A DNA stretch of 64,000 bases. Source: Teratosphaeria epicoccoides. Lineage: Eukaryota > Ascomycota > Dothideomycetes > Mycosphaerellales > Teratosphaeriaceae. The DNA lies in NCBI GenBank assembly GCA_021401465.1, contig JADDMT010000027.1:124001-188000 (forward strand), read 5' to 3'. The position numbers and the translations under genes were made by a program. The notes beneath the pieces were generated by a model. The model was given only the letters and a program-made list of their open reading frames with translations. It was not told the DNA's origin and searched no databases. Shown in pieces: positions 55,451-64,000 of this stretch (within the stretch, counting starts at the first letter, position 1; each line of letters starts with the position of its first letter).

Positions 55451-55724
55451 CCTGACGAGTGCGTCTGGTGACACGGGACGACGAGCTTGAGAGCGTGGGC
55501 TTGGCAATTCAAGGTGAGCACGTGGTATGCAAAGTTTGGCAGCGGGCCGAGAAGCAGAGTGATGGCAAACTGGATTTGGATCTCTACTAATGTGCAAAGG
55601 AGTGCTTTCCAGTTGGCATGGATGAATAATGTCAGATTGACTAGTATGCGCCATGAAATGCAATGATCTACGCTAACTCCCCTTGATGCGAATCAAGTGA
55701 TTGGCAAAGACTCCGGATACTCGT

Positions 55725-56390
55725 TCAAGCCGTGATAGCGGCATAGTCAGGCACGATTTTGAAGTCGTACGGTGGACCCGAGAATTGGTTGTACGTCGCC
55801 TTGTAAGAGCCTTGGTACGTGTAAGTGACGCTGGAACATCATTGGTCAGCTACCTCCAAGCTTCTATTGGTATGACAATATCACTTACGTGGGATTGTGT
55901 GCTGGATTGCCGTTAGAATCAGTGTAGGTCAGCTCGACGTGGATATTGGCAACGCCATCCGCGACTTTGACGTCGTATGGGTCGAGCATGGCTGAGACTT
56001 CAAGTCCGTCGCCTGCGCCACCGCCCTCAAGCAGTTTGCAAGGAGCGTAGTTCGCGGTGTCGGGGGCGTTGGGAGATGTGCCACTGCAGTAGGCGAGGAA
56101 GGCTTTGCCGTCCGGTTGGCCGTTTTTGCCTTCCACATATTGGGCGGACACCTAGATCGAGTCAGTGTGAATCGATATATGGTTTGTATATTGCGAGTTG
56201 GGCGTACGTTGAAATCGTAGCCTGAGCCTGAGCGGGAGGCGCCACCGGCTACCCAGTGGGTGACAGACCAGAAGTATTCTTCGGGGAGCTTGGTGGTCGG
56301 GTTGACGTTGCCCGAAGGCTCGTCTGGCGTTGGGTAAGGCGCAGCGGCGGCAACGGCCACAAGTGCTGCGACGGCGATGTGGGAGAACAT
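55725..56390 (-). CDS. Small secreted protein
   Basis: Three exons, 56390-56208, 56151-55889 and 55830-55725, encode 183 residues; introns are 56 and 58 nt and all phases agree. The N-terminus MFSHIAVAALVAVAAAAPYP is a classical signal peptide with a likely cleavage after the alanine run. The mature part is about 160 residues, has only two cysteines (AYCSGTSP and YAPCKLLE), which could form one disulfide, and is rich in Gly, Asp, Asn and aromatic residues. The last exon adds VTYTYQGSYKATYNQFSGPP and ends IVPDYAAITA. I recognise no catalytic domain. Secretion is well supported; a role such as wall protein or host-interaction factor would be guesswork. Confidence 0.82.
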
Positions 56391-59300
56391 GATTGTGTTG
56401 TGGAGGAAATCTGTTCTTGGCTGGACGTCTGAGCTGCGAGAGGCCTTGGTTCAGGTGCGCGTCGTAAATTGCTTGCGATGCTGTTGTTGATGGTGGTAAA
56501 ATGATATGTTTCGCGAGACAATTCAGCGCTTCTTATACATCAGAGGATGATTGCCCAGTAGCCATCAACGTTGAGTTCATATTTAGCCACTCCCACTCAG
56601 TGGTGTAGAACCTCGCGTTCCTCATGAGTCTATCGCCCAGATCGTGCTAATATGGTAGCGACACCAGGGTGGCCGGTATGCACATGGTTCTCACGCGAAA
56701 AGGCCCGCAAGTTTTCAAGACTGGTAGGCTGACTTTGGATGGTCTTCGTTTCGTATTGCCAGATCAAGCGTCTTGGCAACTGGCAGTGGAATGTCAAAGC
56801 CAGGGAGACCCTGGTTGTCTCATAGTGTCACCAGGCCTGGAGACGCAGGAAAATCACTCCACGATATTGACGGTCTCTTTAGGCTCGGGGCGATATCCAT
56901 TATATCATGGCTGATTGAGCCGCGGGCAGGTTTCAAGCACGTCTGCAGGTGGTCACTGCCTGGAATCGACACAAGGGTAAGAGTCAGGAGTAGCTTTGGG
57001 ACTGCCAAATTGTTGACACCTTCAGCAAACCTGCATATCCATTATGCAATTGATGCAGAATCCCAAAATCTGCACAGATGGGTGCTGCCAACTTGATTCG
57101 CAGGTTTAGTGAAGCTCGGCTATTTCGAGAATCAGCTAGACTACTTCAGCCTTCTCAGGCCACAATGCCATGGCCCTGACTGATGTAGACCTGCAAAGCA
57201 CCTGCAAATGCCTCCCTATGCAGGTTGCTGAGGGTGTTCAATGATCCTCTGCCAAGCACGCTGTCTCGCCAAGAGAACAAAAATATCTTAATATCCAAGA
57301 TCCGCACGCCATTGTGATGTAATCGTCGATATCTTCGGATCATAAGACTGATGCCTCAAGCGAGCCTACGACTAAATCCGTTTGCTCCTGTGCGGTCAAA
57401 CGTAATGGTTGCAAGCAGTCAATGACTGAACAAAAATACATCCCTCGGCGGCAACTGAGGCCTCGCGAAATCCATGTCTCGCTATTGACAGTTTCATGAT
57501 GGGGCCAGGGCGCGAGTGTAGACACTCGGACTAGCGTACCTTAGCCTATCCCTCCTGCCTTAGCCTGTACCTACAGGCTGCAGTACATCGCTATTTCGTC
57601 TCTCCAGAGCGGGCAAATAAGATGCGCCCCAAGCCTTGTAAGTCCTCACTCGGACAGCCAAGGTCCTCATCGCTTGCTCAGCAGAAACAGCGCCCGCTGA
57701 TGCTGCCACGATCGGAATAACCCTACGCAGTGCCCGCCCTGCTCTTCCACGGCTTCTATCTCCGGCATATTGTCTTGAGCTTCACGACTCAGGATAGTGC
57801 CGACGGTACTTGCAAGGGCGAAGGAGACCTTGCGTGCTGCGAAGGGGTTAAGATCCGCTCCCACAGACAGGGACGAGGATTTCTATTTGCAGTGTAAACT
57901 GTGGTCGTTTCCTCGTGTGTTGGTGTCGATCGCTGCTTAGCAACGAGGAATGCCAGGCCAGCTAATTAAGTCTCGGGCAGCCTCATAGTCTACCCGATAA
58001 GTGCGCCATCCGACTGCTCAATGAGTCGTGGCCCACTGAATGCGGCTCTATCATCAAGATTTGTAGAGGGCCAAACGAATGCGCGATCTTACATACCAAG
58101 GGTCATGGCTTGGGATGCCAGTCCATTCCCTGCAGATCAAACCACAGCACCCTTTTTGGACGACGGGCTGATCCGGTGTCATCTGAATGATAGCGATGTT
58201 GCTGCTGGCAAGGATCAATGTCTTGCAGTGACTGGTCGGAATGTTATTTCTGCATAAGGTGATAGTATTTATGTCGTAGGCGAACGGGATCACACAGTGT
58301 CTCAATTGAGTCAATCAGTGCTGGTCGATACGATTGCAAATACACACCTGTACCGTTCATGCTGTCAGTGATCTCGATGGCACGGCTGGTTTGGATCCTA
58401 GCGCTAGGACCGTATTGAGCGAGTCCATGGATCGGTTCAGAGATCACGAACCGGTTCGAAACAATTGCATCATAATAAGAGACAGGAACTAGCATTGCTA
58501 CTAATATTTTCGAGTCACTGGACAAAAATCCACGAGACAAAACGCTAGACTTCGAAGCGGCGTAGAGTGTGTTCAAGATGCTCGTATCTGCGGCTCTAGG
58601 CTCGCAACTTCGACACAGGCGGGCATGATTCTTATGTACACGAAAACCCAAGCCATCCACCGCCCTAGAATCGAGAACCGGTTGGATTCAAGCCTTACAA
58701 CCACACCAGCACTACTGGATGGATGGGTCGATTTGGGAATTCCGCACCGCACCGTCCAGTTCACCGTATGCTGATGCTGGGAGCACTCGAGCATGAACAT
58801 GGTCCAGAAGCGAAAACAGATTCTCGAGGGTACTGAACAAGTATAATGCGGCAATCCATCTCTACAGCAATCTGAGAAAGTCCAGGAATGGTAAAACTGT
58901 GTTCGCCAGTGATCGGAGTGGATCGGTCAGGACCATGAAACCGAAACATCTGTCCGGCGGTTCTGCTTCGGGTCTGATGCTGATAAGGTCAATGGCGCTG
59001 TGGACAGGAAGGTGAAGCAGCAGCAGCGTCGAAGACCCTTGCATGTCTTGGTTGTATAAATGCCAGCGGTGTGTGTTGTTCAAGTCGTAGACAAGACAGT
59101 AGCTGGCCATCGCTGACGGTCATTAAAGATCAGCACGCGTGCTCCCATTAGCGCTATGATGGAAGCCGCAAATGACTAACCACATTCTCCAGCCCATATG
59201 AACCTCTCTCGCTGCTGCATGAGTTGTGGTAGATGAAAGCACTAGACGTCCAGCCGCAGACAAAGCAGAGCCGCTCTTCCGATGGTCCATCTTGATGACG

Positions 59301-59436
59301 CAACAAGTAGATCTCATATATTGCATACTTGGATGTCCTGATCCACAGAATGTAGTGAGTACGCCAGATATGCCTCGCTTGCTGAAACTCCAGACACCTT
59401 GCAGATGCTATCGTGACTCGAGATGCTTGACATAGT
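56391..59436. other. Gene-poor stretch of 3.0 kb
   Basis: No supported gene on either strand, no transposon hallmarks, no structural RNA recognised. Open frames stay below about 140 codons and show no motifs. The left end is the promoter of the secreted-protein gene. Confidence 0.5.
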
Positions 59437-60467
59437 CTACCGCCGCGTCGCATGGTCTTTCAGCTCCCTCCATCGCACCATGAGCGGCGCCATCTCCTGT
59501 TCGCAGTTGCGGCTGCTGTCGCGAGCGCAGCCGTGAAAGTTGGCGACGAAGTCGCCTTCTTGGTATTGGCCTGTATCAACTCATCAGTCTGAGACTTCAC
59601 ATTACATCATGGGCGTAGAACCACGTGCGTACCTTGTTCACCACTATTGCTAGACGTATAACTATTCATGATCCGCTGCGGAATCAAGGCCAGTTTCGCC
59701 AGCACAGTCCCATGCCATTGCACTAGATGCTCTAGCGCATGTCCTTCTGCTTTCTGGAAATTGTAGCTGCGATACAGCGGGTCATACCAAGCGTCGAGGA
59801 AGAATTTCGCCCAGTCTCCGGATCTAAGGAGAAGGCTCCCGCCCGCGAGACCTTCTCTGTCCTGCGAGAGGATGAAGTCTACGCGCTCGGGTATTAAGTG
59901 TGAAAAGGTTTTGATGACGCTGTCGGGCGGGACGACGGGCTTGTCCGTGATCATCATGGGCTCTAGCTTCGCGGGGTCCAATATGCGATCGTAGAGGGAG
60001 TCCTTGGTGTTCATGATCAGAGCAGTGGACGTGAGGTACCATATCCAGGGCGTGTGTGGAAATTTGGTCATAGCATGGCGAATGGCGGGCACTGTAGACC
60101 AGCTCTGTGGGACATTGGGCATGAGGTCGTAGTCGGTCGTGTTGGGGAAGAAGGTGGCATAGCCATATTTCTGTGCATAGTATTCCCTATTCTCTCGGAT
60201 GTTGGTTTTATAGCTCTCGCTGAGCTTGGGATCAAGCGTTGTGACTATGACGACGTCGGGAGTGCCTGGCGGGCGGTTTGCGCTGCCGGAGGAGCTGCCG
60301 CCGAAGAGCCAGACGAGGAACCATACCAGGGCTGCACCGCCGAGGAGATAGGGCGCGAGGGTCTTGAAATCACGTCTTCGGCCGCCGCGGGATCGTGATG
60401 TTGTGCGCGGGGTGAAGGAGGAGGCATTGGAGCTCTTTCGCGGGTATGGGAACTGCATGCCGGGCAT
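59437..60467 (-). CDS. GT34 Golgi glycosyltransferase (MNN10/MNN11-type)
   Basis: Two exons, 60467-59633 and 59570-59437, encode 322 residues; the 62-nt intron joins SNSGEQG to QYQEGDFVANFHGC. It is a type II membrane protein: a short basic cytosolic tail (MQFPYPRKSS, SRGGRRRDFKTL), one transmembrane helix at about 38-57 (YLLGGAALVWFLVWLF), then a luminal domain. Family blocks: VVIVTTLDP, NREYYAQKYGYATFF, VPAIRHAMTKFPHTPWIWYL, VVPPDSVIKTFSHL, LSQDREGLAGGSLLLR and VLAKLALIPQRIMNSY. Members of this family build the mannan outer chain or add galactose to it. The position where GT34 enzymes carry the metal-binding DxD reads YLTSTALIMN, with no acidic residue, so this copy may be the non-catalytic or structural type of subunit. 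Confidence 0.88.
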
Positions 60468-60785
60468 TTCGGCGGGTTGGAGGAGGGCGTCGCTATCTAT
60501 CGGTCCATCGTTGTTTCCCGATTCTCCTACAGCTGGGGTCTCTTTTGCGGGCCGGGCTGTGCTTAGGGTGACTTGATTGTAGATCGTGGTAGTTATCAGA
60601 CACCTGATATCCCTTGGGCTGGTATGGTGATTGACACGGAATACGAAATGATATAGCTTATCTCGGGAAGATCCGCTGCAATGTCGATCAGTTTAGCGCG
60701 TTTCCGTCATCGGACACTGTCGAAACTTTGGCATGTGCAGGAAAGACATTGAGTGCCTTGTGTAGATCCACAAAGGGCATTACTG
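60468..60785. other. Divergent promoter stretch
   Basis: 318 bp between the GT34 and GEP3 starts. An ATG at about 60679 opens a 23-codon frame with presequence-like composition (MSISLARFRHRTLSKLW) that ends before the GEP3 ATG. It could be an upstream ORF or an unrecognised first exon. Confidence 0.4.
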
Positions 60786-62819
60786 ATGCTGAAGAGGGTA
60801 TCAAACCCACCAAAGGCGCTTGTCGAGACACTGCTATGCACACCATGTTGTAGTCGAGAAGTAGCAGCTGGTCGCCAGGCCTTACTGCGGCGATATCCAC
60901 AGCCAAAATGGGTTGACCAGAGCAGCTGGAGGCTATTCTCTACCATCAGACGGCAAAGGCAGGAAGTAGTGCAGCATGTCGAGCAGAATGTGGCACAAGC
61001 GCCATTGCCCACACCAGTGCAAGCGCGACTTGATCGCATCAAACGACTGCCGGTCGTCTGCCCTGGTTGTGGTGCTCATAGCCAGACAGTACATGCTGAA
61101 GGCGCAGGCTACTACGACGTGGACAGGGTACGCAGTGGTTGGAGAAAGGAGCAGCAGGCGGCAGAAGAGGATGAGGTATTTAGACGGGCAATGACTGCTG
61201 GTGTGGTGGGTGCAGACGCACTGCCTCAGAGTGATCCTGAAGCCACACCTGAGATGCCCATCTGCACCCGCTGCCACGAGCTCTTGTATCATTCGAAAGG
61301 CGAGAGCATCGTGCATCCTTCCATGGAGTCCTTGCAGGCAATCATTGAAGAGAGTCCGCACAAGCAAAATCACATCTACCACGTGCTGGATGCTGCAGAC
61401 TTCCCCATGTCGCTAATCCCCAACTTGCAATACGCGCTGGACTTGCCTCGCCTGCGAACCCGGAATAGAAGGAGCAAGACACTCAAATATGTTCATGGTC
61501 GAGTAGCCGAAGTCAGCTTTATCATCACGCGGAGTGATCTGCTTGCACCAAAGAAAGAGCAAGTGGACAAGCTCCTGCCGTATTTGCAGGACGTGCTCAG
61601 AGATGCGCTTGGCCGACACGGGAGGAAGATCAGGCTGGGCAATGTGAGATGTGTGAGTGCGAAAAGGGGTTGGTGGACGAAGAATTTGAAGGAGGACATC
61701 TGGAATAGAGGCGGAGGAGGATGGATGGTGGGTAAAGTGAACGTGGGAAAGAGCGCCTTATTCGAAGTTGTCTTTCCGAAAGGCAGGAGCGATGGTAAGA
61801 CTAAAACGACGGTCGATGAGGCTATCATTGATCAAATGCCTGTTCCGAGGACAGCAGACTCGCCAGGCGACCTCAGCGGAGGACTCCTCAGCGGAAGTGA
61901 ACAAAACTATCGAGAAGTCGAGCTACAAAGCGACCACGAACTAGAAGATGACGACGAGCCCTCCGAAACTGGCCCACTCCTCCCACCCGCGCAACCAGAA
62001 ACACCATATCCCTCCATGCCCCTCGTCAGCTCCCTCCCCGGCACCACCGCCTCACCCATCCGCATCCCCTTTGGCAACAAGAAAGGCGAACTTATTGATC
62101 TGCCAGGAATACAGCGCACGAGCATCGAACAGCACATTAGATCCGAACACCACAAAAACCTCGTCATGAAATCTCGCGTCGTGCCAGAGCAAATCACCAT
62201 CAAGCCCGGCCAATCCATGCTCCTAGGCGGTATTATCCGCATCACTCCAAAAATACCTGTGGACAGCAAGATGGTGATGTTGGCTTATGCCTTCGTACCA
62301 TCGGCATTGGATCCACATCTCACTAGTACCGCGAAAGCTGTCGCGATTCAGACGGGCATCCACTCTGATCTCTCGGGCGAGGAGCTAGTGGGGAAGCCTT
62401 ATACCGGCACAGTGGCCTCCATCGCCACCGATCTCGCCAAGACGCAAATCTCATCCGCAGGCACCTTCGAACTCGAATGGGAGGTAACCAAACAACGCGC
62501 CGGTCCCCTTACGGACAAAGCTGCCGGAAAGCAAAAAGCGAATAAACTGCCTTTCGTCATCTATTCCGCAGATCTCCTTGTCGAAAGCGTCGGGTGGGTG
62601 GAGCTGGTCTGTCAGGTCAGGCGGCGGAGTGATTCGTTTCTAAGCTCTGATGCGTGGTCGGGGCTAGGAAGGGATGGGGAGAGGGTGCCGGAGGTGGAGG
62701 TGTGGAGTCCTGAGGGGAGGTATGTGGGAGTACGGAGGCCGATGGGTGCGTGGTTGATGGGCGGGCTGAACAAACCAGCTGTTGGGCGGGAGCAGAGGAG
62801 GAGGCCGAAGGGGAGCTGA
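60786..62819 (+). CDS. GEP3: Mitochondrial circularly permuted GTPase (GEP3/MTG3, YqeH-like)
   Basis: A single exon of 677 residues. The start chosen, MLKRVSNPPKAL, opens a basic presequence-like N-terminus (LLRRYPQPKW, WRLFSTIRRQRQ). A zinc-ribbon pair follows: VCPGCGAHS and ICTRCHELLYH. In circularly permuted GTPases the G4/G5 motifs precede G1: IITRSDLL stands for G4 near residue 260, VSAKRGWW for G5, then G1 GKVNVGKS at about 316-323 and G3 LIDLPGI near 436-442, with an acidic low-complexity insert of about 90 residues between G1 and G3. Yeast Gep3 is needed for mitochondrial ribosomal small-subunit assembly; the bacterial relative YqeH has the same role. The long insert between G1 and G3 looks specific to this gene. 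Confidence 0.9.
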   Translation: MLKRVSNPPKALVETLLCTPCCSREVAAGRQALLRRYPQPKWVDQSSWRLFSTIRRQRQEVVQHVEQNVAQAPLPTPVQARLDRIKRLPVVCPGCGAHSQTVHAEGAGYYDVDRVRSGWRKEQQAAEEDEVFRRAMTAGVVGADALPQSDPEATPEMPICTRCHELLYHSKGESIVHPSMESLQAIIEESPHKQNHIYHVLDAADFPMSLIPNLQYALDLPRLRTRNRRSKTLKYVHGRVAEVSFIITRSDLLAPKKEQVDKLLPYLQDVLRDALGRHGRKIRLGNVRCVSAKRGWWTKNLKEDIWNRGGGGWMVGKVNVGKSALFEVVFPKGRSDGKTKTTVDEAIIDQMPVPRTADSPGDLSGGLLSGSEQNYREVELQSDHELEDDDEPSETGPLLPPAQPETPYPSMPLVSSLPGTTASPIRIPFGNKKGELIDLPGIQRTSIEQHIRSEHHKNLVMKSRVVPEQITIKPGQSMLLGGIIRITPKIPVDSKMVMLAYAFVPSALDPHLTSTAKAVAIQTGIHSDLSGEELVGKPYTGTVASIATDLAKTQISSAGTFELEWEVTKQRAGPLTDKAAGKQKANKLPFVIYSADLLVESVGWVELVCQVRRRSDSFLSSDAWSGLGRDGERVPEVEVWSPEGRYVGVRRPMGAWLMGGLNKPAVGREQRRRPKGS

Positions 62820-62920
62820 GCGGGAATGTGTAATCTGTGTTTACGGTGGAAAATCTCCTGCTCATTGCTTCCACTGCTGCCCATACAGGAGCAATGTATC
62901 GAAATTGATCAGTCAAGACC

Positions 62921-64000
62921 TCAGCGGTCTTGCCTGATGCTCAAAATCTTGAGCGGGACAGCGGTCGCGTAGAACAATGCCCTCTGTTCTCTCATCGGCT
63001 TGGGTTGGAAGTCAAGTTCTTCAAGCAGGAATTCGCTGCGCGCTACATCTCACATGCAGTCAGTCGTGCAATACGTCTGCGGCGAGGTGGACGAGGGACG
63101 CGGGTACGCACAGCACGCTTGTATAAATGTCTCGAACGTCTCGGCGTTGCGAATAGCACCGGAGATGATGATTTGGAGCTGAGGTCGGAGATCGAAGAGG
63201 AAGCACAGAGTCGCTACCAGTGAGGAGATGGCTGTTTTGTCGTATGTCTTGAGATCTCAGAGTTAGTCACTCTTTGCGTATCTTGAGCTTTGAAAGGCTA
63301 GAGCGCTTACAATGTCTGTACCAATCACCACATCATACGGAAATGCCTGACAGTCCTCCTCCACCCACGTGCCTTTCAATGCGTGGCCCCAGCGTAACAC
63401 ACTAGTCACCACTTTGCCGCGACCTCCACCCTCATCCAGATCGTTGAGAAAAAGATTCTCCCTCAGCGCCTCAATAACCCCTTCGTCGCCATCCGTGGTC
63501 GTCACATGCTTGCAACCCAGAATATTGGCGCAGAGAATGGATAGGAAACCCGTGCCTGCTCCTAGTTCAAGTAGCGATTTCCCCCAGACCGCATGAGGAT
63601 GCGAGAGGAGATAGGAGCCGAGATGCAGCGCGGCTTCCCAGGTCCTGAAGCCGGTAGTCCGGGAGCCGGAGATCAGGTTGCGGCGTTCTAGGAGCGTGAT
63701 GGTGGGTTCTGAGGCACCTGGGTCCAGTGAGGATGTGAATGGGGAGGGAGAGATGCAGGAAAATGTGACGTAGGTTTTTTGCTGAGCAGCGGTGAGTTCG
63801 GAGGGGAGTTGGCAGGCCATGAGGGTGGAGAGGTGGGACATGAGGTCGTCTGAGATTGACTGGAGTGGAATATCAGAGAGCGCAGAACAGGAGTAGTATA
63901 TGGAAACGATGGAAAAGAGATTGGTGGTGTATAGAAAACCTGAAATCGACGCCTACATCTTCCTCAGGGTTTTCGATGGACTGCTCGATTTTAGCGAGCA
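62921..64000 (-). CDS. EFM3: EFM3-type protein-lysine methyltransferase (family 16), 5' partial
   Basis: The gene enters from the right edge. Visible exons are >64000-63957, 63859-63311, 63247-63112 and 63042-62921; the introns are 97, 63 and 69 nt. The first visible codons read LAKIEQSIENPEED, and splicing gives SISDDLMSHLSTLM, the family's pre-domain helix. The methyltransferase core has RTWEAALHLGSYLL, the SAM loop LLELGAGTGFLSI, an acidic TTDGDEGV for the ribose, and the splice-restored GTDI|TYDKTAISSLVATL. IIISGAIRNAETFETFIQAC and LDFQPKPMREQRALFY complete it. Yeast Efm3 and human FAM86A trimethylate a lysine of elongation factor 2. The N-terminal part lies outside the window. Confidence 0.9.

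Noticed and set aside
1..64000. CRISPR arrays, integrons, phage genes or bacterial operons
   Set aside because: None seen; the intron-rich genes and families are fungal.

Overview
The window looks like nuclear DNA of a filamentous ascomycete (Pezizomycotina, probably Dothideomycetes). Most genes are split by short introns of about 48-65 nt with GT...CTRAC...AG signals. The families present are fungal ones: a TRI12-like major facilitator (MFS), a fungal rhodopsin-like membrane protein, a Zn2Cys6 regulator, SNX41, a GAC1-type PP1 targeting subunit and a PSR-type phosphatase. There are no bacterial operons or ribosome binding sites. The exon coordinates below were built by hand from splice signals, with reading-frame phase checked at each joint. 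They are predictions, not transcript evidence.

Region 1 (1-7.3 kb): the 3' part of a ZIP metal transporter, a nitrilotriacetate-monooxygenase-type FMN enzyme, a convergent TRI12-like MFS transporter with an in-frame TGA, and a seven-helix fungal rhodopsin-like membrane protein.

Region 2 (8.4-20.9 kb) is the most distinctive part. Within 12.5 kb lie three short-chain dehydrogenases (SDRs), an amidohydrolase-2 decarboxylase of the 2,3-dihydroxybenzoate/gamma-resorcylate type, a flavin-containing monooxygenase, a salicylate-hydroxylase-like FAD monooxygenase and a Zn2Cys6 regulator. It has no polyketide or peptide synthase. It reads as a catabolic or tailoring cluster that hydroxylates, oxidises and decarboxylates an aromatic or cyclic substrate under its own regulator. 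The region 1 monooxygenase and transporter may belong to it. An 8-bp minisatellite of about 26 copies sits just upstream of the regulator, and a perfect inverted repeat lies in one of the divergent promoters.

Region 3 (21.6-41 kb): an unrecognised 205-residue protein, then housekeeping genes (PSR-type phosphatase, GAC1-type CBM21 protein, BolA3/Aim1, SNX41, an OGFr-domain protein, a hypothetical protein). They are separated by long gene-poor stretches; the largest is 5.1 kb at 29.7-34.9 kb.

Region 4 (42-51 kb): a seven-exon MFS drug transporter, a cysteine-synthase-like PLP enzyme fused to a rhodanese domain, DNA polymerase iota and a coiled-coil protein.

Region 5 (51-64 kb): a diverged direct repeat, a tandem pair of lineage-type genes of which the first copy is decayed, a small secreted protein, a 3-kb gene-poor stretch, a GT34 Golgi glycosyltransferase, the mitochondrial GTPase GEP3 and the 3' part of the EFM3 methyltransferase, which runs off the right edge.
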